NCBI GenBank assembly: GCA_944470555.2
Contig: OX104127.1
Coordinates: forward strand, 161,919,276-161,983,275
Direction: 5' to 3'
Source: Heterobilharzia americana
Taxonomy: Eukaryota > Platyhelminthes > Trematoda > Strigeidida > Schistosomatidae
DNA: 64,000 nucleotides
Shown here: piece after piece, positions 24,601 to 38,605 of the stretch
Position numbering within the stretch: position 1 is the stretch's first letter
How the letters are laid out: the number at the start of each line of letters is the position of its first letter
Translations under genes and position numbers: made by a program
The notes under the pieces: model-generated
The model's database searches: none
The model's input: only the letters and a program-made list of their open reading frames with translations
What the model was told of the DNA's origin: nothing

Positions 24601-27600
24601 TCTTTGACTACTGAATATTCTTAACTATTTTATCAACATATGGTTACAAAAGGAATACATTTTTAGTCAGAATTAAATGTTCAATATAAATCTTTTTATA
24701 CTTCATTGGACACCATTTTAATTTATGCCCTACCTGATTATGCTTGACTCATTGCATTTTGATTGAACATGACTTAGGTTTATTCGAGAACGCATGTTCC
24801 ATGAGTTGTTCACCGACAATCTTTGAAATCATTTATGTGGTCGTATACACATTAACAACAGTGGGAAATAACTTTACTTCTCTTAAGAATGTTTACAAAT
24901 GCTCATCTGAAATTATACAAACAATAGATTTGGATATCAGGTTGGTATTCAACATCGACTGATATCAGTTGGAGACAGCTGTTTCGTTGAAGTATGACAA
25001 TCTTCAACTGTGCACAACCATTGCCTCGTCACGAGTCAAACTCACAACCTACAATTTCTATAGTCAGCACGTTACTATCGAGCGATAAGGTGGGAATCCA
25101 GCGATACACATTTTCTACTTCTGTCAGTTCATGATATAACGTGACCTCCATCGTGTGCCGTCGTTGAGTAACTGCTCTCACGTCTGACTTGTCTGGATGT
25201 GAAAATCTGTCTTTAACTAGCATGAAAACCATCTTTTCATTTTGAATTCACCAGAAAAAAATGTGAATAAGTCCAGGGTGCCAATTAAATGAATAGACAT
25301 GCTCAGTAGTGGTTAAAGAAACCCTTCAGCTTACATCACCATGAAACGAGAATAATGTGGGCTTCAGTATGTGAGATATACATGTCAAAAACAATTGAAA
25401 AACATCCATCCATCCAAATCAACATAGGACTAGGCATTCCTACATAAAGGTCCGAGTTGCCACAGCTCACATCAGTACATCAAGTAAAAAGGCAGTAAAG
25501 TGGAAGGTGAGGGGAAAAATTCAGTTGAAAGAGATACAAAGCACTCAAAGAAAGGGATGAAGAATGAGAAAATGGTGAGACTCGGTATAGCATCGTTAAG
25601 ATGAGGATAATGTGTGTATGCATCTGCGCCACTGACATCAGCTCTCGGCTTTATCACCTACAGCCTCCAACCACTGGTTTTTCTTGTCCCGTGGACCCCA
25701 ACCACCTAGTCTGCATCGCCCCACATGGCTCAACTTGACAGTCTGACACTTCGTGCGTTGATGCTAAGTTTTGGTCTGGCCTCCTCGAGCCTTTTTCCAG
25801 CCCTCAGCCAACATTGTGTGACGAGGCTATTGGGGACTAGGCATAAGTAACACATGTCCCTGCTAGCCATCTCAGTCAACGAAGGTTCACAATCGTGTCA
25901 ACTGATTTACCTCCTCTCCCTCTCTAAAACTCTACTTCTGACTGCCGCATTTCTCACATGGCGGCACCACGAAATAAGGCCTATACTACGAAGGCAACGG
26001 TGGTGAAACATCTGAAGCCTTCTCATGTCTTCCACCTTGAGTGACCATGCTTCACAGCCATACAGTAGAACAAAGCGGACTGCTGTGCAGTACACGTGGC
26101 CCTTAATCGACAATAGGAGAACAGTCATCATTATCTACATTTTTGGTCTTGCATACCGCATTACCGCATAAGAGAAGGATATTCGCCAATTTATCAGAGA
26201 TGAAACCAGTCTGAAGTAAGAAGAAGACATACTTTACCTGAAACGTGTGATGTACAAAACATTTACAACAATCCGGTCACATACGTACACTATGCATATT
26301 TACATGAAAACAAAAATAAATGGGTCAAAGAAATAGTCGCTACTTTATAGGGTCAAATTATTGGTTTAGATGAGGATGAGAAAGATAGTATATTAGTCAT
26401 TGATGCTATTAAAGGTAAGTTACCAGAGCTAGTTAATTACAAGAACAAATTGTTTTGGAATACATAAGGGCGATCAAAGCTTCCTCTTAGTTAGAGCCTC
26501 ATAAAAATTAAGAAGATGCCACCAACAAGTTTTTTTAAAGTCAGATTACAAGATGTAGGCAAATCAGTGAGATATTTAGCTACAGACAAATTTGGACACC
26601 TATTGTTTGGTTGAGTGGGATGATTCCATTTGATTTGGTGTTATAGCCATTTTGGAACATCTTCTGTAGCTTTTATTTGGAAAGATGGATGAGTTCTCCT
26701 TATGTATGGGTGACCAGGCTAGCCTGTGATCTGATAATCGCATCAGCATTCGACTCCATCATTCAAACACTCCAAGTGTTTAGAGGAGCATATAAGTTTA
26801 TCTGTTGGCCATTTCTTCTTAGATAACCGAGTCATGTCTTTGTTTGGCTGTCACACTGCGTTAATCATCTATATAGCATGTAGCATGTTGCACATATATA
26901 TCTTTCTTTCGAACTAACAGAACAGTAGATCTTTTTTCTTGGCATTAGTATTACGATTGTTGAATTTCAGGGGAAAACTGTTGTTCAATAAAAGTTTGAT
27001 GAGCTTTAGCGTTCCCTAAAGAATTTTGCATGACAACACTGTCGATCCGGTGAAAATAATTCCCCCCTAAAATGTAAATTTAACACTACTACTATATGTA
27101 AGAAGCCCTATAACGTAAAGAAGTGGAACTTTTAATGGACTGATGTTAACAGAAGTATAATCACGTAAAATGACAACTGTTTGTATTCCACTAATACATC
27201 ACATACATCAGATAAACTACATTTTCTTATTGTCCTGTTGAATTCTTTAAAAGAAACAACTGTTCTAGGTACACGGAGTAATTAAGTACAATCTTAAAGT
27301 ACAGTTTGAAGGTAGGAATTCGATGGCAGAATCAACTTACATACGATCAACTTCAGTGAGGTTACCAGTAGCTTTATTACACAACGGGAAACAGATTTTC
27401 TGACCAAACAAATCTTCAAATTTATGAACTAACATTGAAAAAAAAATTACTAACCAACTCAAATAATATTACCTTTTGATTTACAAAACGTTTTGAAACC
27501 GAACTTAGTAATATTTTTGCCACTCTGTAATGACAGCATCGGAGGTAATATTAGATAATTTTATTTAAGAAAAAAAGACAGACATTCATCAACAGCTGCC

Positions 27601-30600
27601 GCCTATGCTCTCTCGATACTGAAGATCAGATCAGATGGCCAGAATAATGAGAATAAGCAACAAGAAACTCTGGGAACTCTGGACATACACTGAAAAGACC
27701 GACTGAAGACATCATGTGTCAGGCCAGTTGCTCGAGTGGAATCCAAAGGCAAAACGACAAGTTGGGCGTCCGAGTCAAGAGTGACATGGACATGATGTGA
27801 GGAAGGCATGAAAACTTGTGGGGAGTCGTGGAGCGAGGTTTAAAAGACTGGAAAAAAGAGAGTGGAATGGAGAAGTGCCGCTGAATCCGTATGTTCTACT
27901 AGGAACCCGAGAGAAAAATAAATAATATTAAAATACTAGTTGCATTTTAGTAGATATATAATCTATTGTGCGTAAATTTTATTGTTTAGTAAACTGGTGT
28001 AATCTGTTATGCATGAATGTCTCCATTTTTCATTTTACCCATACAAACATGAATGCAACAGTTACCAAAAGCATACTGGAAAAATTACTGAACAATAAGT
28101 TGAATTTTAAACCTAGAGTTGACTTTAAATTACCTAAAGAAAAGTAAGACTCTGAATCGCTTAGTCAAGGTGTTTTGGCTTATAGTTTCCCGTCACTGAC
28201 TGGATCGAGTTAAATGAAAACGATTGGAATTTATGGTCCTGAATGGTTGCTTCGACATTAGCGATAGACAGTGACTAGCTGTGAAATCCAGGAATAACAT
28301 CATTCACGAAGATGTAGCTACAATCATTTGATAAATCCTAGATATAATGAAACACTCGTCCTCAACTCTACTGCTACCCATTATTCATCATAAGTTTTCA
28401 TCTATTTCGAAATTTTGTATAACGAACTAAATGGTTTGCTCTTCGTCTGAATAACCTACATTAAATATCACCTATGGTAATAATAACCATGTGACACACT
28501 ACTGGACTAATTTTCAGGTGTTTTGATCTTCCTTAAAATGAGCTATTATACATCACATATCTCATGTAGAAAAAGCAAATGTTCCACTAAAGATAATACT
28601 TATGAGTAGTGTTGTGTTTTCTTTTGATGAATTTTTATTGACACAATGTGCAAAAACTTGACATCGAAGTGAACTCCGATATCTTAAATTTCCAGTCAAT
28701 AGTTCCTATAGATATCCTGAAAAATAAATGAGCTCCAAGTGTGATTTCATCACGATCACACTGTAGTTTAATATAACCTCAACGTGTTTAAAAGGTTTCA
28801 CTGTGTATCCCATAACTGTTACTGTAAATTCATCAATCCAGTAATAATAATCTTGATATTTTTAGTGTTATATAGCTGACTGAATTTTGTAATTTCCTGC
28901 TGCCAGTCACATAGAAGCGAATCTTACCAGCATGTTTTGTGGATCAAAAAAAAGAATATGTCCTCCTTAAATCTAAACAAATACTGTTGAATATCATTAC
29001 TTTTAGACATTACCTACCACATCATGGTCACCTGTATTATGCACCCTAGCAGACTTTTATTCTACTTTCACCTTAACTGTTAGGATGCACTGCCTGCAAA
29101 AAAGTGTAAGTTTATTTTTGGAATAAGAAATCATAAACGTTAAATAGTTGATCAAAAATAGACAACAATAGCTGTCTATAGAACAGCAAACCAGAATAAG
29201 AAGCTGGTCACTGAAATTTACAGTTGATAATCTCCGTTAACCAGTAAATTATGGACAGAGACTGACCGATGGAAAGACCCTAGAAGATTCGGATTTCCTT
29301 GATGATGGTTTACGTTTAAAGTCTTCTCCCACAAACTCAAAGATCTACAGGCGAAAACTAACAAGTCTACAGAACAGGTAAGGCAGGGAAGACAGGACTT
29401 CAACTGAATGTAGAAAAGACAGACATGATGAAGATACCCAACCAACAACAACAAGCACCAGTCACCATCAACGGGAAAAACCTAAAGGAAGTAGCCTCTT
29501 CCATCTACACCTATCTAGGCAGCATCGTTTCAACTACAGGTGACACAGGCACAGACGAGGAAGCCAAAGCAGCCAGCATCGGAAAGACAGCAAGACAGGC
29601 GTTCATTAACCTGAAACCAGTGTGCAGATCTACTGCAATCAGCATGAAGTGTGAACGACATCCAGATTCTCAACACCAGTGCCAGTCAAGTCAGTGCTTC
29701 CATGTGGTTCAGAGACTTGGCTGCACGTTACGAAAAGCACTTCTAACAAACTACAGTTATTCATCAACAACTGCCACATACGCTCAATCAATACTGAAGA
29801 TCAGATCAGATCAGATGGCCAGAATAATGAGAATAAGCAACAAGAAACTCTGCCTGACAACCAACCAGCCAACCAACCAACGAAGAAACCATCACCCTAC
29901 AAATATGCAGAAGAAGTGAGTGGAGATGGATTTGATTGGGCATACACTGAGAAGACCGATTGTGTACATCACGCATCAGGTTAGTTGGTCGAGTGGAATC
30001 CAAGGGGTAAACGACGAGTTGGGTGTCTGAGGTGAGGGTGACATGTAGGAGATGGAATGAGGAAGAAATGAGAGCTTGTGGGTAGTGGTGGAGCTAGGTT
30101 GGAAAGACTGGAGGGAAGAGAGTGTAATGGTGAGGTGCTACTGAATCCGTGTGTTCCACTAGGAACCCAAGGGAAGAATCATAAAATAATAATAAAATCA
30201 GTGTGCAGATCTACTGCTCCGCACTCCACTCCACTCCACACAGCATACAGCATGAACAAGATTCAGGTTACCAGCACTAATTCAGTCAAGGAAGTTAGTG
30301 CTTCCGTGTGGTGGTTGACAGACTTGGCGCGTTACGAAAAGTATTTCCAAGAAAATATGAAAGACATACATTATCAACAGCTGCCGCCTACACCTACGCC
30401 TACTTTCGATGGTGAAGATGAAGATGAGATGGTGCGAAAGAATAAGCGGGTGGGAACTTTGACCAACCAACCAACCCCAATAAGATCAGTAATGTAGAAA
30501 GTCACTCGGGTATTGCAATGCATGCTTCGAAATCCAACGAGACATTATGGTATGATGAAACCACTGTAAGTTCAATATAGTTAGATGAATGGAGAGAGAG

Positions 30601-33600
30601 ACTGATTAGTGAATCTTTGTTCATTGAATCAACAGCCAACATATGTACCTATACCAGTGCCCAAGTTTCACACCTATATTAAAGAAACATTTGAGTTATA
30701 GCTTTCTATAGCGTTGAGATATTTGTCATCAATTCAACTCATTCGCAGTGTTAAACAATCTGAACTGCAAGATATTTTGCATCATTTACTTCGAAAATGT
30801 GATTAGGAACGAAAGTATCCATCTTGGTGACTAAGAGTGTAATGTAGGATGCACATTTTGTCCTATTTGGGACTCATCAGCTGAATATGTTCCCACTCCG
30901 GTAAGGGATGTTGTTCCCACTGAGACTGGAACCCAGTACCTTTCAGAGCGACAGAGAGTTATCCACTAAGCCACTGAGGCGTTATAGCCGTCTCTTGCGT
31001 AACTGGTATCAGTTTTTGTAATCATACTTGTAATTTCCTGTTGCTATATAGGATCAAATTGCTCTACCTCTCGTTGGTGGATAAACTCTCATGTGAATCT
31101 TTCGATACTGCCAGATGTTCATAATGTTACATTCATCTTGGTAACTAGTAGTGAAATCTAGGACATATATTTTGTCCATCTGCCAACAAAGGTCAAGAAA
31201 TTCAGACAATTATAGCAACGAGAAATTACAAGTCAGTGCTTCTATATGGCTCAGAGACTTGGAGCGTTACGAAAGGCATTTCCAACAAATTGCAGACATT
31301 CGTCAACAACTGCTTACGCTGGCGCATTACTGAAGATCAGGTCGCCAGAAAAACTCAGCAACAAGGAACTCACTCTGTCCGGCAACGAACCAATGAAGAA
31401 CCTATCACTCAACAAGTATGCAGTAGGAGAAAGTGGAGATGGACTGGACACACACTGAGAAGTCCGACTAGGGACATCACGCTCCAGGCTAGTTACTCAA
31501 GTGGAACCCCGATGGGAAGTGACGAGTTGGGCGTCCGAAAGTGACATGGAGGAGATAGTGCGACGATGAAATGAGAGATTCTGGGCAGTCGTGGCGACAG
31601 GTTCAAAAGATTTCAGAGAACAGAGAACAGACGTGCTACTGAAGCTCTATGTTCCATTAGGAACCCAAGGGATAAATAATAATAATAATATAACGACAGC
31701 AACAACAGAAATAAAAACTTTAACATCAAATCAACAGGTGAAATTATACATAAATCCATTAATACATAAAAAGTGTATGGTAATAGTTAGTAAGAAAGCA
31801 GAACTACTTTTAAAACAAGTGAATAGTTAGCACACTAAAACATTTTAACAAAACACACAAATCATACATACACATATGTGTATAGATGCATACAACAGTT
31901 AAAATGAACGCCAGTATTCACAAAGCTATGGAAAAGGGGTACCTTAATATCTAATCGATGAGTGCCAAACTGTTCAACTAAGGATAAGTTTTTTAAAGTT
32001 CAATATACCTTTTAAATAAAATAATATACGTTTGAACAGAATAAAGTGGTCATCACATCGACTTAATGAGTTTCAATTCTTTATTTTATTGAATGATTAT
32101 TGAAACTATTTAAGATAGTTACGATTTGGCAGACTGGTGTTATTGATTATCATTATTATTTGTCCCTTGGGTTCCTAGTCGAACATAGGGCCTCAGTTGT
32201 ACGTCACCATTTCACTCTCTTCTCTTCAGTCTTTCCAACCTAGATCAACCACTGCCCACAAGCTCCCATTTCTTCCTCATATCATCTCCTCCATGTCACC
32301 CTTACCTCGGACACCCAACTCATCGTTTCCCATTTGAGTTCCACTCGATGACCTGACTTAGCCTGGCCTGGTCTGGCATGTGATGTCTCCAGTCGGCCTT
32401 CTCAGTGTAAGTTCAATCCATCTACACTTTCTTCTTTGCGTATATTTGTTGGGTGAAAAGTTCTTGGTTGATTGGTTGGTTGCCAGGTGAGAGTTCCAAC
32501 TTGCTTATTCTTTCTCACCATCTCATCTTCATCTTCACCATCGAGAGTAGGCGTAGGCGTGGGTGTAAGTGGCAGCTGTCGATGATGTATGCCTTTCACA
32601 TTTTCTTGGAAATGCTTTTCGTAACGCGCCAAGTCTGTCAACCACCAGACGGAAGCACTAACTTCCTTGACTGAATTAGTGCTGGAAACCTGAATCTTGT
32701 TCATGCTGTATGCTGTGTGGAGTGGAGTGCAGTGCAGTGCAGTGCAGTGCAGACTTGTCTTGCTGTCTTTCCGATCCTCTCAGCTTTGACATCGCCATCT
32801 GTGCCTATGTCGCCTGTAGTTGCCTATGTAGGTAGTCAGTTAGGTGGACAGGTGAGAGAGATAAGTTCGTTTAGATTTCTGGCGTTGATGGTGATTTGTG
32901 CTTGTTGTTGGTTGGGTATCTTCATCATATGTGTCTTCTCTACGTTCATCTGATACCGTGTGGTAACTTAAGGCGAAATGAAAAAATAGGTTTTACCAAG
33001 ATTCCTTTCAGTGGTCTCCGGGTTATCGACTCGTCGCTGTATCAGCTGAGTTACAACACAAAGATGCTGACGACGTCTCAATATCGCTTCAGTTACAAAG
33101 ACTTTCGCTAAGATGTCGTATGAGTCAACGAATATCCTATGTAATATCACCAATGGTGATTACAACGTTTCCGCCTTTCTAATTCTGTCGCATTTGAACC
33201 AAGATGACAAGATCTGACTGTTAAGTCTACTGAAATAATCGTAAACAATGAGTCACATATCAACTAGGCAAAATCGTCAAACCATGTTGGAACTTGGTTA
33301 AAAGCTGGCCCTCGTAGATCACTCTGTAAACCACCCAACTGGTAACTTGAAAGCTACTAGTTCGAATTGTGATAACTTGAGTTTTCATTTCATATCCAGA
33401 TATCACCCAAGTATTTGTTACATCAGTTTTTGAAATAAAGCAAACAATGTGAAACTAAAGTGTATACATAAAATCTTATATGCATTGCGCCAAAAGTGGT
33501 TATTTTTTCCACAGATTATACTGCATAGTGTAAAACTGATCGAAAGAATATTAACTACCTTTCAGTTCAATTAGAAGAATCAACTACAAACTATGCATTC

Positions 33601-36600
33601 ATACTAACTACAAAACTGTAATACAACTGAACTTGACTTTTGATCATAATTGAAAGAAATTAATGAGTGAAATAATCAGAACACTGATAAATTTGCTCAA
33701 TTAGTTTGTATTGTGTTTGATACACTCTTATAAACCAGTGAAAGTAAATTTTTAGATAACAATCCATGTTGTTAAGGGCATATTCAAGGTATTTACCTTA
33801 GCTAAATATTTCAAATATGATCTCATATACCCATAGTTGAATGTATATAACACAGAGTGGACACTTGAACAATGAATGGGCCTCAGACTTCACCCCTGAT
33901 CATCTTTCAGTTACTTGGTAAATAGAAAAAGAGGTAAGGTAACATAATATACGTTGGAATTTCAAAATGCACACAAAATATGACAATTTATATTTCCGAT
34001 GATCTTGACACGATTTCTAGGCTCTTCTAGAATAGTAACTCGCGTTGATTTTCACCTCTTCAATTAATCTGATATTTACATGGTTCAAGTGTTTTCTTTT
34101 CTCGAAATTTCAATGCAAAACGACTGATTGTGAACAGATTGAGAGATTAAAAGTTTTTTTTAAAAATTTTGATAATCTTAGTCCACACTCTTATATGATC
34201 GTTAGAATTAGGACAGTTCAAGAGGCCGACTGCATATTCCAACGACTGTTATATGGATAAAGGAGATGATATATCACTAAAAAGTTATTTACAACTATTT
34301 ATTTGTCCCTTGGGTTCCTAATGGAACATAGAGCTTCAGTAGCATGTCTCCAATGAGCTCTGTTCTCTGAAATCTTTTGAACCTGTCGCCACGACTGCCC
34401 AGAATCTCTCATTTTATCGTTGCACCATCTCCTCCATGTCACTTTCGGACGCCCAACTCGTCGCTTCCCATCGGGGTTCAACTCGAGGGAATTAAAAGGT
34501 TAACTTTATTAAACTAAAAACTACTATGATGCATTAGAATGCTAAATTAAACAGCAAGAATGTATAATTCAACTACTATCATAACTAGAGAAAAAAATTA
34601 CCAGATCTGCGTCTTCACTTTTCATAATTGATGTAAGTAATAACTCTAAGGTTGAGAAATCACCAGTAACTAAAAAATCTGTTAGAAAAAAAATTTAGAA
34701 TATTGACAAAATTTTAGTTGATCATTTGTTTATTCTAAGTAATTTGAAACAATTAGTTCCTGTAATAAATTTCTATAAGGCTATTAGAAGAAGATGAAGA
34801 TTATCTGAACAATATATGATTGATGTATATGCGCAATACAACCTCGCCTGGTTGACTAGTTCACTAGTTACTAGCAGGTCCTAAGCCCGGGTAAAGAAGG
34901 AAGGTTGGGCATAGGGCTAGCAACCCTACCGCGTAAAACAAATATAACCGCTAAACAAACTTCAAAGCACAAACAAAATATAAAACATGAAAACAAACTT
35001 ATTCCCCGCTGGAATCGGAGAGGCGAAATGACGCCAGTTGGTGAAAGCCTTCGGGAAGCCAATTGGCCGATGTGTCTTCTCTCCCTCGATGAAAGCGAAA
35101 GTAAGGGTGGGGACATGGAATGTCCGTACGATGTTTGAACCCAGCAAGGCAGCCCAGATTGCAAATGAGATACATGCTACTGAAGCCTTATGTTCCATTA
35201 GGAACCCAAGGGACCAATAATAATAATAATAATATGCGCAGTACAACATTTCGAACAATCTGATCCACCACACATTTACTTGTCTCAAGTCAATTTATAT
35301 ATGAAAATGAAGGGAGAATGAAAGGTTAGGTATAATGAATATGAAAAGGTTTTGACACTAGTCGTGGTAATATAATCAGATTACCAAGGCTTACCAAGAT
35401 AAACTAAGTGAAACAACAAATTGTTTTTGTACGCATACTGGGGGCTTAAGTTTATGAATGGCTAACGCTTCGGCAAACTTCAGTATGCGCCCCTAATTAT
35501 TCCTGTATAATATCATGAAAGCTGTTTTCATATTAACCCTATGGTTCATTTCAACGAAGGTGTTTTGCTATAGATGACAATGGATGTCTGTCACCTGCAT
35601 TTATCAATGTTTGTGTGTTGAATTACTTTTCAAGTCATTTGGGTATATGTTCACCCACCCTAGTCTACACTGAATGATTACTCCACCTTATGTATATGTG
35701 TCCACACATACTTGTAAATTGGCAAATACAGTCAGATGCGAAGTAATCATTTATGCGAGGTTGAGGTTTGTAGCGAAGCCGGTGTTGCGTCGTCACAACA
35801 AAGAACTGCACTGAATACCAGATCTTAATCTCTGTTTCAATATCATACTACTTGTTTCCTCTCTGTATGGTAATTTAAGAAATATGTTTTTCTTCGAACC
35901 CGAGGAAACTATAGGCTTTTCATAATCATTATAACTAACCTTTCATTCTCCCTTCATTTTTATATATAAATTGACTTGACAAGTAAATGTGTGGTGGACC
36001 AAATTGTTCGAAATATCTATTGCGCAAATACATCATATTTTTCAGATAATCTTCGTCTTCTATGAAGTGTTTTCTAAGTAAGATTAAATCATTTTGAATA
36101 TATGGTTTACTGTATAAAATTCATACCATATTCTAAGGAAAACTGAGGTAAGAAAATCAGTTACGTCATAAAAGATACAGAGATTATTTCATCATAACGG
36201 TAGCGTAATTTTGTGACATTACTTCATAGAAAATATTAGTTTTCTCACTGGTCATAATTTTGATGACATTCTGACATATAATGGTAAACGTTCTTGGCAT
36301 TACTTAATTTTCTTTAAACTATTGTTATTGTCATTATTTGTTACTATTAACCCGGTGGTCACTGGTTCGAATCCGGTCGTGGTCCAAATTTTCATCTCAC
36401 CTTCAATCATCACCCAGTATCAATAAAATTAGTCTGCCAAACTACGGCTATCTTAGATAGTCAAATCATAATCAATATGATGCTCCCCCTCTCTGATTCA
36501 GTTAGATGTGGATTGGGATGAGAAGTTCTGACTAGGCAGCTACTGTGAATACGGTCAAGCGGTAGTAATGCGTCATGAATTCACATGTTAGTTGAGCAAA

Positions 36601-38531
36601 ACCCTTGGTGACTTAAGTGAAATAAAATTCTGGTCAGCAGTCGGACCTCATAGATCAGTTGGTAGAGCAGCAGGTCGCTAACCCGGTGGTCACTGGTTCG
36701 AATCCAGTCGCGATCCAGATTTTCCTCTCACCTTCAATCATCACCTAGTACAAATTATTATTTTGCACATAAACTCATAAAATCAATTACTTCATTTCAG
36801 ATGGTACAAGTCAAATGATCCAACAATAAAATTACGCCTGTTGTCAATAGCACTGGCAACTAGTATGTACTTTGGGTTACTAATAAAATTTCTCACCAGA
36901 CACATTATTTCATTCTTTTCCCTTTCAGTTGGTTTTTACATTTGAAATATGTCCTCTAAACATGTGAATAACTATTGTGTATTTCAAGTTGTTATTCATC
37001 GAAGACTGACATCAGTTGGAGGAACAAAGGAAACCAGGGAGCACTGGACAGCTGTTTCGTCCATCTAGTATGGGACTACTCAGCAGTGCGCACCCACGAC
37101 CCCACCAGCAGGGATCGAACCCGCGACCTTCAGGTTCCGCGACCAGCGCGTTACCATTGAGCCACTGGGTCAGAATCCAATGCTCCATATTTCCAACTTC
37201 TGTTAGCTCACGATATAGCGCAGACCGCCACCCAATGTCATCGTTGAGTATTTGTCCTCACGGCCATCAGGCTTTGACTCCACCGGTCACGACTTGTCAT
37301 TGGAACTTCGGGAATACTTCTCGAAGCTAGTCACCAACGAGCACTAGTTCAATTAAATTTTGAGGGGTTGTGGAGATTTGTGTATTTTTAAAATATTCTC
37401 TGAATTTTAATAACAAAATGAAGAAAAAGTATCGTATTAGACAGAAATGAACTTTTAAGTACACAGAAATATATCCTATTTCTATTATTCTGTTGCTTAT
37501 CTCGTATAGTACATTCTTCTACTGACTGAATAAACCACCACTAAACACCGGCGGCTAATCCACAACAAACTGGCTGTTCCACATAATTCTCTTTAATACT
37601 GTTGGTATAAACATCATTCACATGCAACAGTTGTTTTGTTTGTAAGTATTGTTTTGGTTGTGAATCTGTTACAATGTTATATGCTGAAAATGCTTTGCCC
37701 TATCAAACATATCGTTAGGAACAAAGCTATTATTATTACTATTATTGTCATTATTATTATTATTATTATTACTATTCTTAGACAGGCAGACGACACCCAG
37801 ACCTTCGCAATTATTAAGAATAATCTCAAAACGATTACACAGTGGTTGAAGGTAAAACATATTAAACAGATTTTCAAATAGTATGATATGGAAATCTTGG
37901 AGATAACAGTGATGAACAATAACTTCCAAAGCTTTGATACTTGGGATTATGGGAATTAAAGACATTGACACATTAACCAATTATATGAGGCAGTTTTTGA
38001 TGATAAATTTATACAGAGCCCGTGAAGAAATTTTAAAGTTGGTACTGATAATGTAAACCGGTCAGTGAAAAGAAGTCATGAAAATAAGCCATTTTAGTCG
38101 TTAATTAAAAACTTACTGCAAACTATTGTTTCATAGCGACTGCTTGATTAAAAGTATTTGTTAAACAGAAAGATATATATATAATATAGATAATTCATGA
38201 TTACTTTGACCTTCTGAGATACTCTTGGAAAGAGCTAACACAGGTGGCTGTCATACCTCTTTTGCCCTAGTAAGTAGCGCTTTGGCGTTTGAAGCCATGG
38301 GTACGAGGTTCGAATCCCCGAGGAAACAATATCATTCGCAGGAGTGCAAGTACATCCGGCTGACAAGTTCCAAATAGGATGAAATACGCTTCCTAGATTC
38401 TTCTGCTAGTTACAACTCAGTAAAGTACAATAATTAACATTAAAGTAGTATCGAGGCATCCGCGAAGGTTCCATATGCCAACAAGGGTAAAACAATTCGA
38501 TCGAACAAAACGACTAGGAATTACAACCATT

Positions 38532-38605
<74 letters not shown>

